DNA of 64,000 nt, taken from positions 186,001 through 250,000 of the forward strand of contig NZ_JAGETW010000002.1 in assembly GCF_017571475.1 (NCBI RefSeq). Direction: 5' to 3'. The translations under genes were made by a program, and so were the position numbers. Of this stretch, positions 47,650 through 55,474 are shown one piece after another (the first letter of the stretch is position 1; each line of letters opens with the position of its first letter). The notes beneath the pieces were generated by a model, which ran no database searches, was not told where the DNA came from, and was given only the letters and a program-made list of their open reading frames with translations. This DNA comes from Thiomicrorhabdus sp. 6S3-12 (lineage in GTDB: Bacteria; Pseudomonadota; Gammaproteobacteria; Thiomicrospirales; Thiomicrospiraceae).

Positions 47650-49044
47650 TTAATCTTTCTGGCGGCGTAGGAAAGCCGGAATATCCAACAGATCACGTTT
47701 ACCGTATTTATCGTTTACCAGACTGGCCATCGTTGTTTGTGCGGCCGCCTGAGTTTCGACATCCTGCATCGTCATGGCACCGCTCTGAGGTTGAGCAACA
47801 CCTGCCTGAGCATTAAAATTCTCGGCTGACATCTGGACCGGCTGGGCAGCTGGCGCAGCTTCCTGAACTGGTTGCTGAACCGCCTGCGGAGCCTGTTGCG
47901 CGGAATAGTTCATTTCAGATGAACTCTGGTGCATAGTGTAATTCGGCTGCTGATGAGACGGTTGAGCAGGTGCTGTCTGTTCCTGAGTCGCTTGAGTAGA
48001 ATACTGCACAGACTGCTGCATCTGATTTACCGCACTATTAAGCCCCATATTGCGAACCTGCTGTGGTTGCGGAGCAGTATCTTCGCGACGCGACAGACCT
48101 GTCGCAACGACAGTAACACGAATTTCGTCATTCATGCTCTCGTCCAGAGAGTTACCGATAATGACTTTGGCATCCGGAGCCGCAACCTGATCGATTACGT
48201 CACCGACCGCATTGAATTCGCTGATTGTCAGATTCGGACCACTCGTTACATTAATCAGAATTCCTTTGGCGCCAGAGACTTCGATATCGTCAAGCAGAGG
48301 GTGAGCAATCGCTTTTTTGGTTGCCTTGATCGCACGATCGTCACCGGTCGCATAACCGACACCCATCAACGCCATTCCGCGCTCGGACATAACGGTACGC
48401 AAATCTTCAAAGTCAACGTTAATCAGACCAGGACGAGTAACCAGCTCGGTAATCCCCTGCACGGCACTCAACAGGATTTCGTTGGCATAGTTGAAAGCGT
48501 TGCTTAGCGTAAAGTCATCGCCAACGATTTCCTGCAACTTATCGTTAGGAATCGTAATCAGAGAATCGACATGCTGAGTCAGTTCATCAATACCCGCCTG
48601 AGCTGCCGCACCGCGACGCTCGTATGAAAACGGCTTACTGACAACACCGACGACCAGAATACCCATTTCACGCGCAAGCTGTGCCACAACCGGAGCGGAA
48701 CCGGTACCGGTACCACCACCCATACCGGCAGCCAAGAACAACATATCCGCACCTTCGATTTCGCCTTTAATCGCTTCCATCGAATCTCTGGTTGCCATGC
48801 GACCCTTTTCCGGATCAGCACCGGCACCTAAACCTTTCTCACCCAGCTGGATACGGTTCTGAACACGGGAATGCGCCAAAGCCTGCGCATCGGTATTGGC
48901 GACAATAAAGTCGACACCTTCGATGGTATTTTCCATCATAAAGTTAACGGCATTACCGCCACCGCCGCCAAGGCCGATGACCTTGATTACCGGCATGCCG
49001 GCTTCGCGAATATCGCTTGCTGCATCATCTGAAATGAATTTCAT
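47650..49044 (-). CDS. ftsZ: Cell division GTPase FtsZ, at an atypical place in the dcw cluster
   Basis: 464 residues (E. coli 383). Tubulin-like GTPase that forms the Z ring. KVIGLGGGGGNAV at 21-33, the GGGTGTGS signature at 109-116 and the T7 loop NVDFEDL at 209-215 are intact. The extra length is a Gln/Ala/Pro-rich linker from about 318 to 450. The tail LLDIPAFLRRQ (452-462) is the binding site for FtsA and ZipA. GAGGAT precedes the ATG. It lies 57 bases after rsmH and before ftsL, where no ftsZ is expected, and is missing from the normal place after ftsA. No second copy is in the window. Confidence 0.97.
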   Translation of the reverse strand: MKFISDDAASDIREAGMPVIKVIGLGGGGGNAVNFMMENTIEGVDFIVANTDAQALAHSRVQNRIQLGEKGLGAGADPEKGRMATRDSMEAIKGEIEGADMLFLAAGMGGGTGTGSAPVVAQLAREMGILVVGVVSKPFSYERRGAAAQAGIDELTQHVDSLITIPNDKLQEIVGDDFTLSNAFNYANEILLSAVQGITELVTRPGLINVDFEDLRTVMSERGMALMGVGYATGDDRAIKATKKAIAHPLLDDIEVSGAKGILINVTSGPNLTISEFNAVGDVIDQVAAPDAKVIIGNSLDESMNDEIRVTVVATGLSRREDTAPQPQQVRNMGLNSAVNQMQQSVQYSTQATQEQTAPAQPSHQQPNYTMHQSSSEMNYSAQQAPQAVQQPVQEAAPAAQPVQMSAENFNAQAGVAQPQSGAMTMQDVETQAAAQTTMASLVNDKYGKRDLLDIPAFLRRQKD

Positions 49045-49101
49045 GTCTCTATCCTCTGTCTTTCTGAAACTTTTTTACTGCGTTTTGTAATCCAATTACT
49101 T

Positions 49102-50040
49102 TTACTGTGTAAGCCTTTCCGCGATTCTTAGGACCGCGCTGCGCGACCGGGCATTCAACTCACACTCATCCTTGCTGGGAAAAATCGGCTTACCGATTCT
49201 TTTTAACACCGGTTCAATTACCTCTATTTGCACCGGTGAGTCCGGGAAAAGATCCCGAATTTTTGACTGGTCGCGGATAAACACCTTGGCGATCCGATCC
49301 TCCAAAGAATGGAAACTGATCACGGCCAGTCGGCCACCTGGAGCGAGAACATCCAGAGAGCCTTGTAATACATTTTTCAATACATCCAGTTCGCGGTTAA
49401 CGGCAATACGGATTGCCTGAAAAGTTCGCGTTGCAGGATGTTTGTTTTTTTCTTTTTTCGGTAGCACCCGCTCAACGACTTCAGCCAGATCTTTCGTGGT
49501 ATTCAGCTCTCCGGCATCGGCTGCTTCTTTTATGACTCTGGCGACCCGTCCGGAAAACCGCTCTTCGCCGTAATTCTGCAAGACCAGCTTCAGCGTTTTC
49601 TCGTCAACCTCTTGCAACCACTCTTTTGCACTGACCCCTTCCTGCGGATTCATCCGCATATCCAGAGGCCCTTCACGCATAAAACTGAAACCGCGCTGCG
49701 CATCGTCAAGTTGCGGCGAGGACACGCCCAGATCCATCAAAACACCATCTACCTTACCCAGCAGATCGCGCTGCCGGCAGTAAGCGTCCAAATGTTCGAA
49801 ACTGCCATGAATAATTTCAAACCGCGGGTCCTGAAAATGCTCATGCGCATAGGCGACGGCCTGCGGATCCTGATCGATCGCGTAAAGCTTACCGTTTTCT
49901 CCCAGACGATCCAAAATCGCCCGAGAGTGCCCGCCTCTCCCGAAGGTACAATCGAAATAGATACCGTCCGGTTTAATATTGAGAGCATCAATGGATTCTT
50001 GTAAAAGAACGGAAAAATGCTGGTTAAAATTTTCACTCAT
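49102..50040 (-). CDS. rsmH: 16S rRNA m4C1402 methyltransferase RsmH (MraW)
   Basis: 312 residues. Methylates N4 of C1402 in the ribosomal P site; RsmI, also in this window, methylates the 2'-O of the same base. HFSVLLQESIDAL, the SAM motif YFDCTFGRGGHSRAIL, DGVLMDLGVSSPQLDD, RGFSFMREGPLDMRM and AVISFHSLEDRIAK are classical. Second gene of the cluster, 32 bases after mraZ, as usual. Confidence 0.97.
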   Translation of the reverse strand: MSENFNQHFSVLLQESIDALNIKPDGIYFDCTFGRGGHSRAILDRLGENGKLYAIDQDPQAVAYAHEHFQDPRFEIIHGSFEHLDAYCRQRDLLGKVDGVLMDLGVSSPQLDDAQRGFSFMREGPLDMRMNPQEGVSAKEWLQEVDEKTLKLVLQNYGEERFSGRVARVIKEAADAGELNTTKDLAEVVERVLPKKEKNKHPATRTFQAIRIAVNRELDVLKNVLQGSLDVLAPGGRLAVISFHSLEDRIAKVFIRDQSKIRDLFPDSPVQIEVIEPVLKRIGKPIFPSKDECELNARSRSAVLRIAERLTQ

Positions 50041-50072
50041 GGGATGGATCGCTTCTTTTAAATCAGCATTTA

Positions 50073-50528
50073 TTAAAAACTCAGGTCGCCAAGCAGTTCG
50101 GACATCTCTTCCAGATCAATCTCTTCCAGAATGTCATCACAGGTCGCATCCCAAGCCGCTCTATCCCAAAGTTCGAATTTCTTGCCCTGACCGACCAGCG
50201 TCGATTCCTTAGCGATTTCCGCATAACCGAGCTGTTCTTTGGTGACCAGAATGCGCCCCTGACCATCCATGACCTGCTCAACCGCGCGACCAACGAAGAT
50301 TCTCTGTAACGCGCGTACGGATTTGGACGAGTTCGGCAGCGCCATAATTTTGTCTTCAACCGCGCGCCATTCCTGATATGGATAGAGCGCCAGACACTTT
50401 GCATTCAGGTCCAGGGCAATAATTAGGGTCGACTTGTGTTCTTCCACCAAGTATTCACGGAATTTTTTCGGAATTGCGATCCGCCCTTTGGCATCAACGC
50501 TCAAATTGTAATTTCCGCGAAAAAACAC
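50073..50528 (-). CDS. mraZ: Transcriptional regulator MraZ
   Basis: 151 residues, GTG start; MFFRGNYNLSVDAKGRIAIPKKFRE is the first AbrB-like swapped-hairpin half, and FVGRAVEQVMDGQGRILVTKEQL the second. Ring-forming DNA-binding protein that represses its own dcw promoter in E. coli by binding TGGGN repeats spaced by 5 bases. Three such boxes lie at 50535-50560, right before this gene and partly over its ribosome-binding region. First gene of the proximal dcw block. Confidence 0.96.
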   Translation of the reverse strand: MFFRGNYNLSVDAKGRIAIPKKFREYLVEEHKSTLIIALDLNAKCLALYPYQEWRAVEDKIMALPNSSKSVRALQRIFVGRAVEQVMDGQGRILVTKEQLGYAEIAKESTLVGQGKKFELWDRAAWDATCDDILEEIDLEEMSELLGDLSF

Positions 50529-50534
50529 CTAATT

Positions 50535-50560
50535 CACCACTTTTCACCACTTTACCCCAC
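50535..50560 (-). promoter_or_regulatory. Three MraZ-type operator boxes
   Basis: On the minus strand GTGGGG (50560-50555), GTGGTG (50550-50545) and GTGGTG (50540-50535) recur exactly every 10 bases with 4-base A/T-rich gaps. This matches the TGG-core, 10-bp-period repeats bound by MraZ. The boxes lie just past the predicted transcription start, 7 to 32 bases before the GTG start codon. Confidence 0.75.
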
Positions 50561-50571
50561 ATTCGTAACTA

Positions 50572-50600
50572 ACTATATTCATCCGCCTCATCAGTGTCAA
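50572..50600 (-). promoter_or_regulatory. Pmra, sigma-70 promoter of the dcw cluster
   Basis: Minus-strand -35 TTGACA (50600-50595), a 17-base spacer, -10 TATAGT (50577-50572). The predicted start is near 50565, immediately before the MraZ boxes. This is the best promoter that I see in the window. Confidence 0.85.
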
Positions 50601-51187
50601 CATAGTGCCTACTCTAAAATTCTTTTATATGACAACAACTTAGAGAGCAATAATCACCCCCTTAAGAGAACTTAAATAAAAAATTCCCCTGCCTTTTCAT
50701 TGACTTATGAATAAATTCAAAAAACAACCTTAAACAAACCTTACAAATAACGCCTCTTATACCATGCTCTAAATACCCTGTTTTCTAAAGGGAAAAAACA
50801 GCCTATATAGTTACTTAAAATAAAATAAAAACAACATATAGTGGTAAGTAGAAAAACCCACGTTTTTTTTCAACTTTTTTTTATTTTTTTTCAGGAGTTA
50901 ACAATTTAATTTTTGATACAATTTTCAAGTTTAAATAAGACAAAAATACAAGCCGATAGAGAATGGCGGAGAAAACCGGAAAAAAACCTGAAAACACCCG
51001 CTTTAAGGCTAAATCGATGAACAAAATCGGAGCACTGATAAGAACGGTGGGGAATTTTCCCTAAAAAGATTACTTTTGGAGAAAAGTGGCGATTGAAACT
51101 TAAAAATTGACGGCTTCTGATGAAGTAAACCGATCGGGAGAAACGAGTCGAAAAAAGACTCAGACCGGGAACAAGAAAGAAGAAAAA
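50601..51187. other. Long AT-rich non-coding spacer between Pmra and rnpB
   Basis: About 590 bases with no credible gene. It is far more AT-rich than its surroundings, with long T-runs at 50862-50890 and many A-tracts, which suggests curved DNA or an upstream activating region for Pmra. A small GAGTC/GACTC hairpin (51146-51162) lies 3' of rnpB. I see no DnaA boxes and no RNA gene that I can name. Confidence 0.5.
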
Positions 51188-51189
51188 AG

Positions 51190-51566
<377 letters not shown>

Positions 51567-51651
51567 GGCGCGCATCTTACCTTATTCGCCGACAAAAAAC
51601 GACTTAAATAAATTCCGGCCGCTCATCAGCGAAGAATTCCTTCAACTCGGT

Positions 51652-52968
51652 TCACTGCTGTTGTTGACTCAGAATCCGTTGACGAGGCAACTGTGCCCTA
51701 AGCGATTTGGCCAGACGGTTGCGGAAATGATACGGCACCCGCTGATTACTAAGGAAGACAAAAGGAAGCCATTGCTGCTGATGATGCAGATAACCTGCCA
51801 AAGTACTGACACCGATTAGAGAGCCGGACTTGGCATAAACCCCCTCTTCGACTTCCGGCAGCAGATGGCGCCACGGTTCAAATGCCTGCAGAACCGCCAT
51901 CAACTGAAACGCACTGATACTGTTATCCCGGGAAAGACCGGCACCATCCAGAAAACGGACGTCATTACGCTTCCAACCGAAAATAGCTGGTAACTGCTCG
52001 GCGTACAGCTTTTGCAGTTTGAGCGCAGAAGCCGGTGCCCCGTAAATTTCTGCGCAGAGGTTTAACGCGATCTGGTTGGCGATGAAATTTGTCGAATATT
52101 TCATCATCGGACGGATAATCTCCGCCAGCGTACGACTGTTATAGTGCCGGTAGCTGAGTATTTCCAGCGCAGAGTCCTGGTCGGAAAGCGGAGTACTTTG
52201 CAATTCGGCGTGCTCGACTTCAATTCCCTCCCGCTGCAAAAAAGCGATCAGGATTTCCACGGCATACTGTCGGTTAAGCATGTCGTCCTTGCCGATATTG
52301 ATCCTTTCGCTCTGTCCGACCTTAAGCTTTAACCCCGACTGTTGGGCAATACGCATAGAAGTTGCCGTCATAGGCGTCTGCTCTTCAGCGGAAGACCAGC
52401 CATCGGCATCTTTACGCAATTTGATGCTATTGAAATTGACCGCAAAGGCGCCATTTACCGCATCATACGGATTCAGGCTTTCTCCGGTACCCGGCAGACG
52501 GATATCCTTTTCGAACCACTGATTCACCAGTTCGATCCGTGAAATACGCTCGATACCTTGCGCTTTCAGACGTTGAGCCAGATTTCCGGCCAGCAACGCC
52601 ATTTCTTCGGACACCAGAAAAGGGTCGCCGTAGGCGCTGATCTGCAAAACCGGCGTCGCTCCAGCCGACGACTGGCGCACCGAGAAATCGGTATAAAAAC
52701 GGAACCCTTCCCCCCAGTGACGCAAAGCCAGCAACGCGGTAATCAATTTGGTCGTCGATGCGGGAATCAGCGGTTGATCGACATGGTCGGCAAAAAGCGG
52801 CTCGCCGTCTGGCGTAGCTATCAGCAGCGCCGCCGGATCAAGCGTTTTATACAAGGCGTACTCTTTACCGGAAAAATGCAGCTTGTCTGTAGAAGCACAG
52901 GCGGCAAGACTTAAAAGCAGAACACTGCTTACGGCTGCCTGTCTGAAAATGCGCAATATCGATCTCAT
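51652..52968 (-). CDS. dacB: D-alanyl-D-alanine carboxypeptidase/endopeptidase, PBP4 (DacB) type, predicted lipoprotein
   Basis: 438 residues. Class C penicillin-binding protein that trims or cuts peptidoglycan peptides in the periplasm. Catalytic S71-T-T-K74, the STN triad in KYSTNFIANQ and KSG in YAKSGSLIG are in place. The N-terminus is not a plain signal peptide but a lipoprotein one, with lipobox LAAC (C24), so the enzyme should be tied to a membrane. It follows the general PBP4 order with an inserted domain between the first two motifs. The gene lies upstream of rnpB on the same strand with no obvious terminator between. Confidence 0.88.
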   Translation of the reverse strand: MRSILRIFRQAAVSSVLLLSLAACASTDKLHFSGKEYALYKTLDPAALLIATPDGEPLFADHVDQPLIPASTTKLITALLALRHWGEGFRFYTDFSVRQSSAGATPVLQISAYGDPFLVSEEMALLAGNLAQRLKAQGIERISRIELVNQWFEKDIRLPGTGESLNPYDAVNGAFAVNFNSIKLRKDADGWSSAEEQTPMTATSMRIAQQSGLKLKVGQSERINIGKDDMLNRQYAVEILIAFLQREGIEVEHAELQSTPLSDQDSALEILSYRHYNSRTLAEIIRPMMKYSTNFIANQIALNLCAEIYGAPASALKLQKLYAEQLPAIFGWKRNDVRFLDGAGLSRDNSISAFQLMAVLQAFEPWRHLLPEVEEGVYAKSGSLIGVSTLAGYLHHQQQWLPFVFLSNQRVPYHFRNRLAKSLRAQLPRQRILSQQQQ

Positions 52969-53101
52969 TCAAAACCCGTCGGCTTAACAAAATTTCCCGC
53001 TCCTTGGTAACGAAGGTTTTTGGCGGGAAAGAAAATTTCTTTTATCATAATCGTTTTAAGCGCCCGATGCTGACTTACTGCCTACATGAAGAGAGCGACG
53101 A

Positions 53102-53929
53102 TTGAGTAAACCGACCACCGAACCGATGCTGACCTGGATAGACGACCGTCATTACAGCGATAGCGCCAAAACCCTGCACACCCGACTTGGCCTCCCTCTC
53201 TTGAGCGAAGCTTCCGCAGAACATTCTTACGACCCGGAAAAGGACGCTCTTCTCAGTTGGCAGACGCCGAAAAAGTCCGTAACGCAGCAGCTTACCCTTA
53301 TCCCACCGAATACCGGAGCCATCAGCATTGACTTCCTCGGCGGCAAAAAAGCGCACCGCCGCCAGTTTGGCGGCGGCAAAGGTCAGCCCCTGATCCGAGC
53401 TATGGGATCGCTGGAAGAACGATTGCCTGAAGTTTTCGATGCCACCGCCGGTATGGGCGGCGATAGTTTTGTCCTCGCCAGCCTCGGTTTCAATGTCTGG
53501 ATGAATGAACGCAGCCCGATTGTGCATGCGCTTTTGCAGGACGCCCTGCAACGGGCGCAGAACGCCGACGACCTCGAACCCGAAACCCGCGGGATTATCG
53601 AACGCCTGAAACTGACGAACGGAGACAGTGCCGAGATTATCCGCCACTGCGAACAGGAACTGGAAACCATCTACCTTGACCCGATGTACCCGGAAAAGAG
53701 AAAGAAAGCGGCGACCAAAAAAGAGATGGCCGCCCTGCAACAGTTGCTCGGCCCGGATATGGACAGTTCGGATCTGCTGGATGCCGCTCTGAATAAAGCC
53801 ATTTACCGTGTAGTGGTCAAGCGCCCGAAAGGCGCCGAACCGATCGCTCACGAAATCCAGCCGACCACTGCGGTACAAAGCCCAAACACCCGTTATGACA
53901 TCTATGTCATTAAAACCCTGAAGCGATAA
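53102..53929 (+). CDS. rsmJ: 16S rRNA m2G1516 methyltransferase RsmJ
   Basis: 275 residues. Methylates N2 of G1516 of 16S rRNA. DATAGMGGDSFVLASLG (SAM loop), NERSPIVHALLQDALQRAQ, the catalytic YLDPMYPEKRKKAATKKEM and RVVVKRPKGA follow the family pattern closely. The start is a TTG with AAGAGAG 6 bases upstream; an ATG eight codons on (MLTWID) is the alternative. It stands alone, divergent from dacB. Confidence 0.93.
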   Translation: MSKPTTEPMLTWIDDRHYSDSAKTLHTRLGLPLLSEASAEHSYDPEKDALLSWQTPKKSVTQQLTLIPPNTGAISIDFLGGKKAHRRQFGGGKGQPLIRAMGSLEERLPEVFDATAGMGGDSFVLASLGFNVWMNERSPIVHALLQDALQRAQNADDLEPETRGIIERLKLTNGDSAEIIRHCEQELETIYLDPMYPEKRKKAATKKEMAALQQLLGPDMDSSDLLDAALNKAIYRVVVKRPKGAEPIAHEIQPTTAVQSPNTRYDIYVIKTLKR

Positions 53930-53984
53930 AACAGCGGAAATTTTATTTAAAATCAACCTTGTTCAAATTTAGCGTTCAAAGCCG

Positions 53985-54012
53985 CTAACAATATCTTTAA
54001 TCCCCTTATAAT
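53985..54012 (+). promoter_or_regulatory. Candidate promoter of the CheY-like gene
   Basis: CTAACA (53985-53990), 16-base spacer, consensus TATAAT (54007-54012), 28 bases before the ATG. Confidence 0.5.
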
Positions 54013-54040
54013 GTAGGAGATTTAAGGCAAAGGTAAACGC

Positions 54041-54415
54041 ATGTATCGTATTTTAGTCGTCGATGATTCGGACGTAATCTGCTCACTCCTGAAACTGACT
54101 CTGCAGAGTGACGGTCATCAGGTGCAAGTCATGAAAAACCTGCATGACGCGCAAGAAATTGCCGATAAGGAATTGTTCGATCTGGTTATTGCCGACTATA
54201 TGCTGGGCCGGGAAGAGAATGGCTTGCAGCTCGTTTCCCACCTGCAACAGACGGTAAACGTCTCGACGCCGGTGATTATGCTCAGCGCCGAAGCCATGCC
54301 GGAACATAAAGCCGAAGCCAAACAGCTCGGCGTCAATGCCTGGATGAAAAAACCCTTTTCACCACACGGTATCCTGAAGATCATCCATAAGGTGATTGAA
54401 GAGCGTCAGGCTTAG
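54041..54415 (+). CDS. Single-domain response regulator (CheY-like)
   Basis: 124 residues, receiver domain only. Acid pocket D8-D9, phosphorylation site D52 in VIADYML, S82 in the Thr/Ser position and K104 in MKKPF. There is no output domain, so it acts by protein contact, as CheY or Spo0F do, or as a phosphate sink. No kinase gene adjoins, although two chemoreceptors lie in the window; motor control is possible but not shown. AAAGGT precedes the ATG. Convergent with rsmI, 3 bases between stops. Confidence 0.93.
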   Translation: MYRILVVDDSDVICSLLKLTLQSDGHQVQVMKNLHDAQEIADKELFDLVIADYMLGREENGLQLVSHLQQTVNVSTPVIMLSAEAMPEHKAEAKQLGVNAWMKKPFSPHGILKIIHKVIEERQA

Positions 54416-54418
54416 AAG

Positions 54419-55291
54419 TCACGCATCCTTTAATTCCAGCACCCGCTGATAGACCGCTTTCTTTTTCACCGAGAAATAATCGGCGACAATTTCCGAAATC
54501 TGCTTGACCGGAAGCCCTTGCTTCATCAAAGACTCGATCAAAGGGTCATAATCGCTCTGTTGCGACGGCTGCGAACTCTGCTCGAAGCCCTGAACCATCA
54601 AAACAAATTCGCCGCGCACCTTATCGCGATTGGCGGAAAAATACTCGACGACCTCATGAAACTCGCCGGAAACAAATTGCTCGAACTGTTTACTCAGTTC
54701 CCGGGCGACCACGATCTGGCGCGATTCGCCAAAGACCTGCGTCATATCCGCCAAGGAATCCAGCAGCCTGTGCGGAGACTCATAAAACACCAGCGTTCGA
54801 GACTCTTCGGCCAATAAGGTCAGCTGTTGAATACGCTTGGAAGATTTTGCCGGCAGGAAACCTTCATAGGTAAAGCGGTCGGTCGGCAAACCGGCCGCAG
54901 ACAAAGCGGTAATCACCGCACTGGCACCCGGAACCGGAACTACGGCTACACCGGCCTGGCGCAACCGTTTAACCAGCACATACCCAGGATCGTTGATCAA
55001 AGGTGTTCCTGCGTCCGAAACCAAGGCGCCGTTTTCTCCAGCCAGAAGTCTTTGCAACAACTGTTCGCTGCGTTCACTCTCGTTATGTTCATGCAGACTG
55101 ATCAGGTTCTGGTTGATCGCGAAGTTCTGTAACAACGGTCTGGTATGCCGGGTATCTTCGGCCGCCACCCAATCAACGGCGGCTAAGACTTCCAAAGCCC
55201 TGTGCGTGATATCCTGCAAATTTCCGATCGGGGTTGCGACTACATAAAGTGTGCCGCTTCCCGGTTGTAACTGGTTTGAACTCAATAGCAA
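54419..55291 (-). CDS. rsmI: 16S rRNA 2'-O-methyltransferase RsmI (C1402)
   Basis: 290 residues. Tetrapyrrole-methylase-fold enzyme that 2'-O-methylates C1402. GTLYVVATPIGNLQDITHRAL, AAEDTRHTRPLL, VSDAGTPLINDPGYVLV, and the FEGFLPAKSSKR-like block (YEGFLPAKSSKRIQQL) are diagnostic. The normal neighbour order rsmI (divergent) - lpoA - yraN is kept. The 5' spacer contains an unusual hexanucleotide repeat. Confidence 0.96.
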   Translation of the reverse strand: MLLSSNQLQPGSGTLYVVATPIGNLQDITHRALEVLAAVDWVAAEDTRHTRPLLQNFAINQNLISLHEHNESERSEQLLQRLLAGENGALVSDAGTPLINDPGYVLVKRLRQAGVAVVPVPGASAVITALSAAGLPTDRFTYEGFLPAKSSKRIQQLTLLAEESRTLVFYESPHRLLDSLADMTQVFGESRQIVVARELSKQFEQFVSGEFHEVVEYFSANRDKVRGEFVLMVQGFEQSSQPSQQSDYDPLIESLMKQGLPVKQISEIVADYFSVKKKAVYQRVLELKDA

Positions 55292-55344
55292 AATAAATAA
55301 CCTGCTTTTTTAATTGTCGATGGGCAGCGGACGGTTACATTAAC

Positions 55345-55392
55345 GAATACGAATACGAATACGAATACGAATACGAATACGCATACGCATAC
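55345..55392. repeat. Hexanucleotide tandem repeat, six GAATAC plus two GCATAC units
   Basis: Eight perfect 6-base units (48 bases) in the spacer between the divergent rsmI and lpoA genes, 54 bases from the rsmI start and 82 from the lpoA start. The last two units share one A-to-C change. Such arrays are prone to slippage in steps of 6 bases. On the minus strand every unit offers a TATTCG or TATGCG -10-like hexamer. Confidence 0.9.
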
Positions 55393-55474
55393 GCAATCGT
55401 TGCGATAATGCCCTGTGCCTAACGGATAAATCGCTTATAATTTTGGCTATTCTAACTAAATTTTTCGCTTGCAT

